Shown here: positions 7,566 to 15,433 of the stretch, piece after piece
Layout: each line of letters starts with the position of its first letter
Numbering within the stretch: the stretch's first letter is position 1
NCBI RefSeq assembly: GCF_002614725.1
Contig: NZ_MRZN01000005.1
Span: 1-64,000 of the forward strand
Length of the DNA: 64,000 nucleotides
From: Staphylococcus edaphicus
Lineage (GTDB): Bacteria; Bacillota; Bacilli; Staphylococcales; Staphylococcaceae
Direction: 5' to 3'
Notes under the pieces: generated by a model
What the model saw: only the letters and a program-made list of their open reading frames with translations
Databases searched by the model: none
What the model was told of the DNA's origin: nothing
Made by a program: the position numbers and the translations under genes

Positions 7566-8351
7566 TTGGCTATTTTAGTATTATTTATTGAAACAATTTT
7601 AGTAACAATATTAATGATTTTTAGTATGATTGGGGTTTTAAATAACTCGATTTCATCAGGAATCTTAGTTGTTTTTTGGATAGCGAGTATTGCCGCTTTA
7701 CTCGGTACTATAATAATAAGACGTTATACTAAACAAAAGTATAAAAGAGAACTGACAATACATGAAAAGAGTCCTAATTTACGAGAAAGCGAGTATTTTT
7801 ATCAAGCCCCATTATATATATTTGACGGTATACATATTAAAATCCATGGTATGAGTGATACGATATGGACTCCTTATTTTAATAATAATTTTCAAAAATG
7901 GCTAAGTGTGTTTGATATTTTCCCTGTCTATGGCGTCAAACTTACGTCAGGTAATCACACTATTATCCTAAAAAGAACTAAACTATGGTCTCTGAAACCC
8001 CATCATAAAGTTTTTATTGATGGAGAAGAAGTAGGTATTTTACAGATGACCAAATTGTTAAAGGGCGGTATTAAACAACAAACCCCTTATGTTTTTTCAG
8101 ACAGTAACTACACATATAAGTTTAATAACCCTTATTTTTCAACTAAAACAGTATTAACAGACAAAGAAAACAACGAAATACTAACAGTACAACGTTCATT
8201 TTTTGATTTAGGTAAAAATCTAGTAACTCGACGTAGAGGAGAAAATCACAATATAGCAATTGAATCAAATGATTCTCAAATACCATATCCTCACGAATTT
8301 TGGATTGCTTTATATATCCAAGTAATGATAAATAAGCAAAAGGAACAATAG
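7566..8351 (+). CDS. Membrane-anchored protein of unknown function, possibly tubby-C-terminal/LURP-like
   Basis: A 261-residue protein with two N-terminal transmembrane helices (about 1-25 and 30-50), a basic stretch (RRYTKQKYKRE), and a soluble C-terminal region of about 190 residues rich in beta-type segments such as KVFIDGEEVGIL and NHTIILKRTKLW. This fold pattern recalls the tubby C-terminal/LURP-one-like proteins of Firmicutes, but I cannot confirm that. It starts with TTG at 7566 after AAGGAGATA. It stands alone between the yidC-like gene and the Sin recombinase and has its own terminator. No catalytic motif is visible. Confidence 0.6.
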   Translation: MAILVLFIETILVTILMIFSMIGVLNNSISSGILVVFWIASIAALLGTIIIRRYTKQKYKRELTIHEKSPNLRESEYFYQAPLYIFDGIHIKIHGMSDTIWTPYFNNNFQKWLSVFDIFPVYGVKLTSGNHTIILKRTKLWSLKPHHKVFIDGEEVGILQMTKLLKGGIKQQTPYVFSDSNYTYKFNNPYFSTKTVLTDKENNEILTVQRSFFDLGKNLVTRRRGENHNIAIESNDSQIPYPHEFWIALYIQVMINKQKEQ

Positions 8352-8368
8352 TAAGATGTTTAGTTTAG

Positions 8369-8397
8369 AAAAAGAGTGCGAATTCGCACTCTTTTTT
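8369..8397 (+). terminator. Terminator, perfect palindrome
   Basis: AAAGAGTGCGAATTCGCACTCTTT is a continuous palindrome followed by further T residues, 18 nt after the stop of the 261-residue protein gene. Symmetry suggests that it works in both directions. Confidence 0.8.
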
Positions 8398-8487
8398 CTT
8401 GTATAATTATTAAAATCTCAATGCAATAATATATTATGAGATTTGAGGCGCTGTGAGACACTCTCACTTGTATTGATAATCAATTTA

Positions 8488-9096
8488 TCAATAGAATCCC
8501 TTATCATATTTAATTCTATAAACCGTTTGTCTTGTGATATTAACCTCTTTCGCAATCTTACTAATTGCTTTGCCTTCATCTAACATTTCAACCACTCGAT
8601 GATAGATAATACGTTTTTGTGGGTCTTTAGCATTCGGTGAATAGAGTAAAGGACGGCCTTTATAAACGCCTTTTTCTTTCGCAACTTGAATACCTTGTGC
8701 TTGTCGACGTTTACTTTCATTTCTCTCTTGTTCTGAAACCATTGCTAATATTTGAATGATTAAATCTTTCATAAACTTATCTAGTAAAGGATTACCAATC
8801 ACTTCATTCATTATAGGTAGACTTGTAATCATTAACTGCACGTCTTTTTCTTTTAAATAGTTCACGGTTTCAATAATTTCATCATAGTTACGTCCCAAAC
8901 GATCAATAGACTCCACAACGAATCGGTCTCCCATTCTTACAAAATTGAGTGCTTCTTGAAATACAGGTCTATTTTCCACTGACTTGCCTGATTGCTTCTC
9001 TGTAAAGATTTTCTCTACGCCAAACGTCTTTAAATTATCCAATTGTCTTTCTAAATTTTGATCTATTGAAGATACTCTCGCATAGCCTATAATCAT
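8488..9096 (-). CDS. sin: Sin serine recombinase (resolvase/invertase family)
   Basis: A 202-residue small serine recombinase. The N-terminal catalytic domain begins [18 protein letters not shown], with the nucleophilic serine (Ser9 by the YARVSS motif) and the conserved arginines of [13 protein letters not shown]. The long E helix runs through the [13 protein letters not shown] region. The C-terminus is a Hin-type helix-turn-helix ([18 protein letters not shown]). It matches my memory of staphylococcal Sin along its whole length. Sin resolves plasmid dimers at resH with help from HU, and is typical of large staphylococcal multiresistance plasmids. Its presence on the chromosome next to an apparently intact site suggests plasmid-derived DNA. 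Length and catalytic residues appear complete. Confidence 0.93.
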   Translation of the reverse strand: MIIGYARVSSIDQNLERQLDNLKTFGVEKIFTEKQSGKSVENRPVFQEALNFVRMGDRFVVESIDRLGRNYDEIIETVNYLKEKDVQLMITSLPIMNEVIGNPLLDKFMKDLIIQILAMVSEQERNESKRRQAQGIQVAKEKGVYKGRPLLYSPNAKDPQKRIIYHRVVEMLDEGKAISKIAKEVNITRQTVYRIKYDKGFY

Positions 9097-9118
9097 TTAT
9101 TTTCACTCCATAATTAAT

Positions 9119-9190
9119 ATACACCCTAATCATACGTCTTAGTTGCGATATTTTCAACAACTTTATATGTATGATTAGGGTGTACCCAAA
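9119..9190. other. resH-like recombination site of Sin, also its promoter region
   Basis: Directly upstream of sin lies a perfect 16-bp inverted repeat: TACACCCTAATCATAC (9120-9135) and GTATGATTAGGGTGTA (9169-9184). The 33-bp AT-rich spacer suits a bend by HU. Sin acts at a site in its own promoter region composed of separated dimer-binding elements, and this arrangement is consistent with that. The exact crossover point is not determined. Confidence 0.7.
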
Positions 9191-9276
9191 TAATACAACA
9201 ACAAAAATATACATAAAAATAAAAATTGGACCAATGCTAATTTAACAGAAAAGTAATGAAACTATTTCATTGTGAT

Positions 9277-10281
9277 TTAATTATCAATTTTTACATTATT
9301 TCCATTTTTTAGTGATGAATTGGGTTTTCTCAAAATCCTTTCACCGGGTTTCAATCCTTTCTTCACTATAATTTGATCCTTACTATGGCCTGTTAATATT
9401 CTTCTTTTATGAACATTGTTTATTTTATCCAATACAAATACTTTATGGTCTTGTGTAATTGCATCTTTTGGTATTTTTAATGTATTAGAATAAATACGTG
9501 TCTTTACAGTAAAACCATTCTCTAATTTATGATTTAAATTACCAATAGTTACTTTATATCGGGAAATATTTTTACTTTTTTCAGAATTAGTTGGTAAATC
9601 ATCAATATCTAATATTTCTCCTTTAATATCTTCTCCGCCTTTATTTACAGCAATACGCACTTTGCCACCTATATTAATTTTATCTTTATCATATTCTGTT
9701 ATTTCTGTTTTGATTTCACTTTTCTTTGAAATTAATTTTAATATATCTCCATTATTGTCTACGTCTGTATTTATGAAATTCACTTTCCCATCAAATTTTG
9801 CATAAATATCTTTACTTGATTGAATATCATGCTCAGACAATTGTTGATTAGCTTTGTTCAAATGACGTAAATCTTTTCTTAGTTTCTTCTGATAACCTTC
9901 GTTATTAGGTTGTTTGTTTATATTTTTATAATCTTCATCAACTTTTCTTTGGTTTTTCTTTACCTTCTCTACAAGGTTTGGTCTAATACTATGATTTGTA
10001 TCATAATATATCAAAGGGGTTCCTTTTTTGACATTTTCTTTTTTCTTAACTTGAGGTTTTATGTATTTACCTATATTTTTGTTTTCTTTATAAGTTTTTA
10101 TATCATCTGGATAGACCCGTCCTGTCAATTTCAAAGGAGTTATTCTTTCCACTTTATAACTTTGGTAACCTTTATCCTGCTTTTCACTTTTAACATGCAT
10201 ATATTCATAAATTGAAAGAGTTACCACAGAAATTAAAAATAAAATCACTAGAATAAAAATCAAAATTTGTCTCTTTTTCAT
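9277..10281 (-). CDS. HlyD/MacA-like membrane fusion (periplasmic adaptor) protein, orphan
   Basis: A 334-residue adaptor protein with one N-terminal membrane anchor (about 5-27), a first lipoyl half-motif (IKPQVKKKENVKKGTPLIYYD, about 73-93), a lysine-rich coiled-coil hairpin (about 105-150), the second lipoyl half (IYAKFDGKVNFINTDVDNNG), then beta-barrel and C-terminal membrane-proximal domains ending IVKKGLKPGERIL. Adaptors of the YknX/MacA type normally sit beside an ABC transporter, yet no transporter gene lies next to it. Neighbours are the Sin recombinase and a GH5 glycosidase. It could serve a transporter encoded elsewhere or be the survivor of a broken operon. It has its own promoter region after the terminator at 10330-10358. 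Confidence 0.75.
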   Translation of the reverse strand: MKKRQILIFILVILFLISVVTLSIYEYMHVKSEKQDKGYQSYKVERITPLKLTGRVYPDDIKTYKENKNIGKYIKPQVKKKENVKKGTPLIYYDTNHSIRPNLVEKVKKNQRKVDEDYKNINKQPNNEGYQKKLRKDLRHLNKANQQLSEHDIQSSKDIYAKFDGKVNFINTDVDNNGDILKLISKKSEIKTEITEYDKDKINIGGKVRIAVNKGGEDIKGEILDIDDLPTNSEKSKNISRYKVTIGNLNHKLENGFTVKTRIYSNTLKIPKDAITQDHKVFVLDKINNVHKRRILTGHSKDQIIVKKGLKPGERILRKPNSSLKNGNNVKIDN

Positions 10282-10329
10282 TTTTTACTCTCCAATACTA
10301 CTTCATAGTATTACTCAGTTTAATAAAAG

Positions 10330-10358
10330 AAAGCTCTAGCCATTATGACTAGAGCTTT
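10330..10358 (-). terminator. Terminator of the first GH5 gene
   Basis: AAAGCTCTAG (10330-10339) and CTAGAGCTTT (10349-10358) form a 10-bp stem, and the minus strand continues with T-rich sequence. It lies 10 nt past the GH5 stop codon. A second small repeat, AATACTA-CTTCA-TAGTATT (10294-10312), lies just ahead of the adaptor gene's ribosome site and may be an operator. Confidence 0.75.
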
Positions 10359-10368
10359 TTAAATATTA

Positions 10369-11622
10369 CTAACTATTAGCATTCTTTATGGCATTAAAAA
10401 CATCATCATTCTTTTTAGGTTCTATTTTTTCACCAAAATCTTGAGAATTTTCATCTACATTTATACCTTTATAGTTTTCGGCTCCCCATGTATTACCTTG
10501 ACCTTGTATATCATAATTCCAAAGCGTCCAAGAAATATTATTTTTATTTAGATTCTTCACAATATGAGTTAAATCTTCTGCTTTTGGATTCTTTTCTGGA
10601 TTTGGTGTTCCAGCTTCTCCAGCATAATGGTCATTAAATTCTCCTAAATACGTTGGAACTTGGTATTTTTTACTTATGTTACTCATGCTATTAATTTTAT
10701 CATCAAACCCTTTTTTAATGCCTTCATTAGATTCTGCATTTTGACCATAAGGATAACTATGATATTCGTAAACAATGTTACCTCTATTTTTGCCAAACTC
10801 TTTAGGATTTTGTAAGTCATTATCGTGCCAAGCTTCAAGAAATGCAATATGTTTGTCACCAGTACTTCTAATCGTATCTAAAGTATCTTTATAGAATTGT
10901 TTAACATCATTATCTACATGTCCTTTTGGGGCTTTAGGTTCATTTAACAAATCATATCCTGCAACTCCTTGGTTGTTTTTATAATGATCAGCAATATGCC
11001 ACCAAATTTCTTTAGCCTTACCTATTGAATCTGGATCATTCCAGAAAGCCCCATAGTCGTTATTTTGTTGATCAGCAGAATGTTCTTGCGCATTTTGAGA
11101 ATTTGGAGCACCATGCATATCTATAATTACATATAACCCGTTGTCGTTTGCTTTTTTGATAAAATTATCCATTGCTTTGAATGGTTCTTTTCTCATTTTT
11201 ACATCTTTAGGAGCCATACCTTTTTTATAATTCGTTAAATTAATATAATTGATTGGTAATCTGATTGTATTATTGCCCATATCTTTTACATTTTGAAAAT
11301 CTTGATCTTCCCAACGATTATTTGCATATGTATCCAACATTTGATGTGTTTTTTTAGCTCCATATTGATCATCTAATTTATCATTAAGTTCTTTATAGTC
11401 TGAAGTGTTTTTAGCATCACTTACGCCACCCATCCAATTTTCTGTTGTAAAAACATTACCTGCATTCACTCCTTTAACTTGGAATTTTTGACCATCTTTT
11501 TGAATATCTTGACCATTAGTTTGTAATTGACTCATACTCTCTGCATGTGCTGAATTACTGTGAATTCCCAAGGATGTAATAGTCGTTGCTGCTATTATTG
11601 ACGTAATTATTGTTTTTTTCAT
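10369..11622 (-). CDS. Secreted glycoside hydrolase family 5 (cellulase-type)
   Basis: A 417-residue secreted GH5 enzyme with a Sec signal peptide (1-27, cleavage after AHA) and a mature (beta/alpha)8 domain. Visible GH5 landmarks are TIRLPINYINLT (119-130), VIIDMHGAPN (165-174), the acid/base glutamate E228 in LLNEPKA, YEYHSYPYG (285-293) and the nucleophile E328 in YLGEFND. GH5 enzymes cleave beta-1,4-linked glucans or mannans, and the actual substrate cannot be told from sequence. A close paralogue lies just upstream and a GH46 chitosanase beyond it, so the three form a polysaccharide-degradation cluster. It has its own ribosome site (AAAGGAG) and is bracketed by terminators. Such enzymes are unusual in staphylococci and suggest an environmental habitat or transfer. 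Confidence 0.88.
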   Translation of the reverse strand: MKKTIITSIIAATTITSLGIHSNSAHAESMSQLQTNGQDIQKDGQKFQVKGVNAGNVFTTENWMGGVSDAKNTSDYKELNDKLDDQYGAKKTHQMLDTYANNRWEDQDFQNVKDMGNNTIRLPINYINLTNYKKGMAPKDVKMRKEPFKAMDNFIKKANDNGLYVIIDMHGAPNSQNAQEHSADQQNNDYGAFWNDPDSIGKAKEIWWHIADHYKNNQGVAGYDLLNEPKAPKGHVDNDVKQFYKDTLDTIRSTGDKHIAFLEAWHDNDLQNPKEFGKNRGNIVYEYHSYPYGQNAESNEGIKKGFDDKINSMSNISKKYQVPTYLGEFNDHYAGEAGTPNPEKNPKAEDLTHIVKNLNKNNISWTLWNYDIQGQGNTWGAENYKGINVDENSQDFGEKIEPKKNDDVFNAIKNANS

Positions 11623-11663
11623 ATAGATACTCCTTTAACAATTAAATTATTTTAGTTAAAAGA

Positions 11664-11690
11664 GGGCTCTAATCATCATGACACGAGCCC
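11664..11690 (-). terminator. Terminator between the two GH5 genes
   Basis: GGGCTC (11664-11669) pairs with GAGCCC (11685-11690), and on the minus strand the hairpin is followed by TCTTTT. It ends the chitosanase/second GH5 transcript, so the first GH5 gene needs its own promoter. Confidence 0.7.
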
Positions 11691-11722
11691 CTTTCAATCA
11701 ATTGAAGTAAAAATTTAATCTA

Positions 11723-12964
11723 TTATTTAGCTCCGTCTTTTATTGCATTATAAATAGGCGTATTTTCTTGAACACCAGCTTTTTTACCAAAGTCAGGACT
11801 CTTAGGGTTTTCATTCACTTGATCATATTTGAATACACCCCAGTTACCGCCACCTTGTACATCATTATTCCAAATTGTCCATGATAAATTATTTTTATTA
11901 GCTTTATTCACAATATGTTTTAAATCACCTGAATCTGCATTTGGTCCACCACTCATTGATTGTATGTTAAATTCACCTAAGTAACTTGGTACATTATATT
12001 TACTATCATGAATACTATCTAACTTTTTATCAAAAGATTCTTTTACACTACCATCATCTTTAGTTGCATAATTGTGATACTCATATACTAAATTATTAGC
12101 TGAGTCTTCATAATATGAAGGTTCCTTCATGTTTTCTGGATTCCAAACTGATTCCAAAAAGATAATATGTTTGTCCCCTGTATCTCTTATTGATTTTACA
12201 GCCTCTTTATAAAAAGACTGAACTTGATTATCGCTTGAACCACCTTCACCCTTTGGCTCATTCAAAACATCATAACCAGCAACTGCATTTTCATTCTTAT
12301 AATGGTCAGCTAATTTATATAGAATTTCTTTAGCTTTGCCCTGAGAATTTGAGTCATCCCAAAAATGACCCACATTATTATTTCCTTTGTTAGTATCCCC
12401 TGAATGTTCCGCACCGTTTTGTGAATTTGGCGCACCATGAAAATCTAAAATAACATATAGACCATGTGCTTTAGCTTTTTTCACAAATTGATCAATTGCA
12501 TCAAATGAATGATTAGTAACTTCAGCATCTTCTGGATTCATACCTTTTTTATAATTCGTCAAATTAATATAATTAATAGGTAGCCTGATTGTATTAAGTC
12601 CCATATCTTGTACTCTTTGAAAATCTTCATCAGTCCAATGATTATTAGCATAAGTATTTAATTTCTTTTTAGCCTCTTTTGGCCCATATTGATCATCTAA
12701 ATTTTCCTTTAGCTCTTTATAAGTCTTTTCACTATATGGTTTAGGGTAGTTTTTATATTGTTTACCCGTAATACCACCTAAATAACTTTCTGTTGTGAAG
12801 GCATTACCAGCATTTACACCTTTAAGTTGAAAATTTTGTCCATCTCTTTGTATTTCTTTACCTTTCGTTTGAAGCTGACTCATATCTTCGGCATGTGCTG
12901 AATGTGATATTAATGTAGTTAAAGCTGTTGCAGCTAAGACTGAACTAAACAGTATTTTTTTCAT
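11723..12964 (-). CDS. Secreted glycoside hydrolase family 5, paralogue of the neighbouring GH5
   Basis: A 413-residue secreted GH5 enzyme with a signal peptide at 1-25 (cleavage after AHA). It shares TIRLPINYINLTNYKKGM with the neighbouring GH5 protein. Catalytic glutamates are E236 in VLNEPKG and E331 in YLGEFNI, and VILDFHGAPN is present. Divergence from its neighbour lies mostly in loops, for example the TGKQYKNYPKPYSEK insertion near residue 66, which may alter substrate preference. The start at 12964 is preferred over the GTG three codons upstream because family N-termini begin MKK and the AAAGGTGAGG site then has workable spacing. Only 24 bp separate it from the upstream chitosanase gene, so the two form one operon. 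Confidence 0.88.
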   Translation of the reverse strand: MKKILFSSVLAATALTTLISHSAHAEDMSQLQTKGKEIQRDGQNFQLKGVNAGNAFTTESYLGGITGKQYKNYPKPYSEKTYKELKENLDDQYGPKEAKKKLNTYANNHWTDEDFQRVQDMGLNTIRLPINYINLTNYKKGMNPEDAEVTNHSFDAIDQFVKKAKAHGLYVILDFHGAPNSQNGAEHSGDTNKGNNNVGHFWDDSNSQGKAKEILYKLADHYKNENAVAGYDVLNEPKGEGGSSDNQVQSFYKEAVKSIRDTGDKHIIFLESVWNPENMKEPSYYEDSANNLVYEYHNYATKDDGSVKESFDKKLDSIHDSKYNVPSYLGEFNIQSMSGGPNADSGDLKHIVNKANKNNLSWTIWNNDVQGGGNWGVFKYDQVNENPKSPDFGKKAGVQENTPIYNAIKDGAK

Positions 12965-12988
12965 ATTCCTCACCTTTACTTTTAAATT

Positions 12989-13960
12989 TTATGCATTATC
13001 AAAATCTAAATCTTGGTCATTATAATGATTAATTGCGTCCTGATCTAAGTGGAAATTTTCACCATTCATTTTAAAATCTAACGGAAGTTTTAAATCAAAG
13101 TTTTTATCTTTAATAAATTGTTGTTGAGTTTTAAGTCTGTCAAATACATCGTTATCGTTACTTTCGTCATTTTCATTTTCTTTTTGGATAGATTTGAATC
13201 TACCATCAAGGAAAGCATTTAAGAAATCTTCTTCATTTACACCATTTTTAGGTGATTTACCACCGCTTTTATCTATGGTACTTTCACGTAATTCATCAAA
13301 GCTCCAATCAGCAGGGTCTTTTCCTTTGTAACCACCTTGTTTAAATTCACCAGGGCCATGTTTAACAATAGCATCAAAGTAAACGTATTGGCCTAATTGT
13401 GATAATCCATCATCTTTGGCTGCTTGTACGGCTTTGTCCATATAATCATGCTTTAATACATAATTTTGTGCTTTAACAAAATTATCTCTATCGTTTTTAG
13501 AGGCATTTTTCCATGCTTTATCAAATCCCTCTAAACCTTTATGTGATTCAGATCCTTCTTTAGATAATTGTTTTAATGCACCTTCATATTTTTTCAAATC
13601 ATTATTAGGATTAATTTTATTGTAATGTTTTACTAAGTGAACCATGTCATCTGTTCCTGTTGTAAAGCCAATTATTCCTGCAGTATAACCTCTATGGTCT
13701 CCAATATCTTCAATATAACTATAATTATTTGAGTAGTTACTATTAGTATTTTCTGCTGCTCCAACTAAAGCCATAATTCGTTTTCTTAAGTCAAAGTTCT
13801 TTTCCATATAGTTATTATCATTTACATTTCCTGCTTTTTGAGAAGTTTGTTTTGGTATATTTTGTTCTTGTTGTTCTTCTGCATGCACTACATTTGTTAG
13901 CGGACTTAATGTTGATAGTGCAATAGCACCAGATAATGCGATTTTCATTGTATTTTTCAT
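12989..13960 (-). CDS. Secreted GH46 chitosanase
   Basis: A 323-residue secreted chitosanase of family GH46, which hydrolyses beta-1,4 links in chitosan. The signal peptide ends at AHA/VHA near residue 27. The family's catalytic pair is visible: E70 in LVGAAEN and D88 in EDIGDHRGYTAG, 18 residues apart as in Streptomyces chitosanase N174 (E22, D40). Next comes the conserved GIIGFTTGTDDM segment. A C-terminal acidic stretch (NENDESNDNDVFD) lies before the last helices. It is the first gene of a two-gene operon with a GH5 enzyme. A cre-like palindrome lies about 180 bp upstream. Together the three enzymes suggest use of chitosan-, cellulose- or mannan-like polymers. Confidence 0.88.
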   Translation of the reverse strand: MKNTMKIALSGAIALSTLSPLTNVVHAEEQQEQNIPKQTSQKAGNVNDNNYMEKNFDLRKRIMALVGAAENTNSNYSNNYSYIEDIGDHRGYTAGIIGFTTGTDDMVHLVKHYNKINPNNDLKKYEGALKQLSKEGSESHKGLEGFDKAWKNASKNDRDNFVKAQNYVLKHDYMDKAVQAAKDDGLSQLGQYVYFDAIVKHGPGEFKQGGYKGKDPADWSFDELRESTIDKSGGKSPKNGVNEEDFLNAFLDGRFKSIQKENENDESNDNDVFDRLKTQQQFIKDKNFDLKLPLDFKMNGENFHLDQDAINHYNDQDLDFDNA

Positions 13961-14336
13961 TTCAATTCTCCTTTTCCTAATTTAAAATTTTAATACACGC
14001 TCAAAAAATCTCTACAAATTTGAAAATGTAAAACTAATACTTACGTATAAAATAGCAAGCCTTCTTTCTTCGAAATAGTTAGCTTTACTAACAATTGCTA
14101 ACAAATAAAATGTAATACACAATTTAATTTTCCACAACTAAAGAAAGCGCTATCTTTAAAATCTTAATGAAATCTTTACAAAAGATAAATTTTATCAATG
14201 ATTTTTAAATATAAAATTTATTAATGATGTTTTTTTGCATTTAATGGGTATTATTTCACATCATTCTATATTAAAAGATATTACATACGACAACCAATGG
14301 TTTTTAACTCTCTCTGTTATATGAGAAAAGTAATTT
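13961..14336. promoter_or_regulatory. Promoter region of the chitosanase operon with a cre-like site
   Basis: AAAGAAAGCGCTATCTTT (14140-14157) is nearly palindromic and fits the CcpA cre consensus at most positions. GTTAGC (14079-14084) and GCTAAC about 14 bp later form another small repeat. Catabolite repression of the chitosanase operon would be reasonable. This is inferred from pattern only. No gene is seen. Confidence 0.35.
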
Positions 14337-14436
14337 TTGCATTCCTACCCACTATGATGTTATAATATCTTTAACAAGAATATCTGCATTTGATGCACCA
14401 AACCCCTCACTATTCTCAGTAGTGAGGGGTTTTTTG
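14337..14436 (+). ncRNA. Antisense RNA of the Fst-type toxin-antitoxin system
   Basis: Promoter boxes TTGCAT (14337-14342) and TATAAT (14361-14366) have 18-bp spacing and are followed by a short transcript. It ends at the perfect hairpin AACCCCTCACTA / TAGTGAGGGGTT plus T-run (14400-14436). The transcript carries AACAAGAATATCTG (14373-14386), an exact direct repeat of 14535-14548 in the toxin gene's translation-start region. Fst/RNAII systems pair through such repeats and a shared bidirectional terminator, and both elements are present. Confidence 0.75.
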
Positions 14437-14456
14437 GTGTGGCTTAGCCGCCTATT

Positions 14457-14552
14457 TTACTTATCATCACTTTTGCGAAGCCAATACGCAAAGAATGTGA
14501 CAATGCAACCACTTGCTACCGTGGTCATGATGTGAACAAGAATATCTGTCAT
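14457..14552 (-). CDS. Fst/PepA1/Ldr-type type I toxin peptide
   Basis: A 31-residue peptide beginning MTDILVHIMTTVASGCIV and ending with the WLRKSDDK tail. One transmembrane helix followed by a charged end is the standard layout of the Fst/SprA1 (PepA1) toxins. These insert in the membrane and are kept silent by an antisense RNA. A strong GAGGAGGTG ribosome site (14560-14568) precedes the ATG. The gene reads towards its antisense partner over the shared terminator at 14400-14436. An inverted segment around the ribosome site (GACGTC-like, near 14570-14605) may sequester it. Apparently intact. A decayed second copy lies 0.5 kb upstream. Confidence 0.82.
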   Translation of the reverse strand: MTDILVHIMTTVASGCIVTFFAYWLRKSDDK

Positions 14553-14610
14553 TTTCTGCACCTCCTCTCTACGTCAAATTGACGCCTGAGAGATAGGCGA
14601 CTCCATTATT

Positions 14611-14940
14611 ATATCATCTATGAATTTACACGCGTATCTACTTCCGATAAGTTAAATTATGTTATTTAAATTCATCATAATCCTTAAGTTTCCTTGATTT
14701 TTTTATTAACGATAAAGATTTCTATAACTAAAAAAAGGAAATAATAGTGCTGTAATTATACTTAAATGGAGTGGAAATTAACCTGTTAAAGTTGTTTATA
14801 AATGCATTTTATTATTCTTTGATTAGGGTGTGTAAATTTCAAAATAGCAGTTGCTATTTCTTCGTCTTCACTTATAATGATATTCATCTTTAATACCGTT
14901 CTTTTTTACTATGTATACTTTACATTTCAAAATTCCAATT
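14611..14940. other. Intergenic region between the two Fst-type copies
   Basis: 330 bp of AT-rich sequence with no supportable gene. It presumably holds the toxin promoter just right of 14610. TCTACTTCCGATAAGTT near 14637 has a counterpart near 15226 (TCTATTTTCGATAAG), showing that the duplicated unit extends upstream of the toxin gene. Confidence 0.45.
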
Positions 14941-15190
14941 TTGCATTCTCATCCATTATGATGTTATAACGCACAGAACAAGGAACTAGCATAGATACGC
15001 CAACCCCCTCTCTATTGCGAGTATTGTGGGCTTTTTGTAGGTGTGGCTATTGTCGCCTATTCGTCATTACGCTTGCGTAGTCAATGCGTAAATAACGCGA
15101 TAATACAACCACTGATGACTGTGATCGTGATGTGAACAAAGTTGCTACACCTCCTCTCTACATCGATTGACGCCTATGAGATAAGCGGCG
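14941..15190 (-). pseudogene. Decayed second copy of the Fst-type toxin-antitoxin locus
   Basis: This segment repeats the layout of 14337-14610: an antisense-type promoter (TTGCAT 14941-14946, TATAAC 14965-14970, 18-bp gap), the CCAACCCCCTC terminator zone, the GTGTGGCT and CGCCTATT segments, and the toxin strand with GAGGAGGTG. The toxin frame can be followed as VHITITVISGCIIALFTH but lacks an ATG start. It also has TGA where the intact copy has the tryptophan codon of AYWLRK. The terminator stem is mismatched as well. It is the remnant of a tandem duplication. Confidence 0.7.
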
Positions 15191-15342
15191 CAATAATTAT
15201 ATCACCTATAAATATGTACCCATATCTATTTTCGATAAGATGCATTCAGTAAATAATACAATCATTACCAATATATTCTACATTCCTGGGTATGTACTTA
15301 AAGTCGAATAATTTAACTACTTCTGACTTCAATAATTTAAAA

Positions 15343-15377
15343 AAGAAGTTAAACAACACGATGTTGTCTAACTTCTT
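15343..15377 (-). terminator. Terminator of the MerR/TipAS gene
   Basis: AAGAAGTTAAACAACA (from 15343) pairs with TGTTGTCTAACTTCTT (to 15377) with one mismatch, and the minus strand then has TTTTT. It lies about 55 bp past the stop codon. Confidence 0.75.
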
Positions 15378-15433
15378 GACTCGCGATATAAGCATGTCAT
15401 TCCAAAAGTATTGCCTAAGATTTTTCTACTATT

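Noticed and set aside
9910..10215. Plus-strand 101-codon hydrophobic frame opposite the adaptor gene
   Set aside because: Antisense shadow of a lysine-rich gene, which reads as Phe/Leu/Ile-rich sequence on the other strand.
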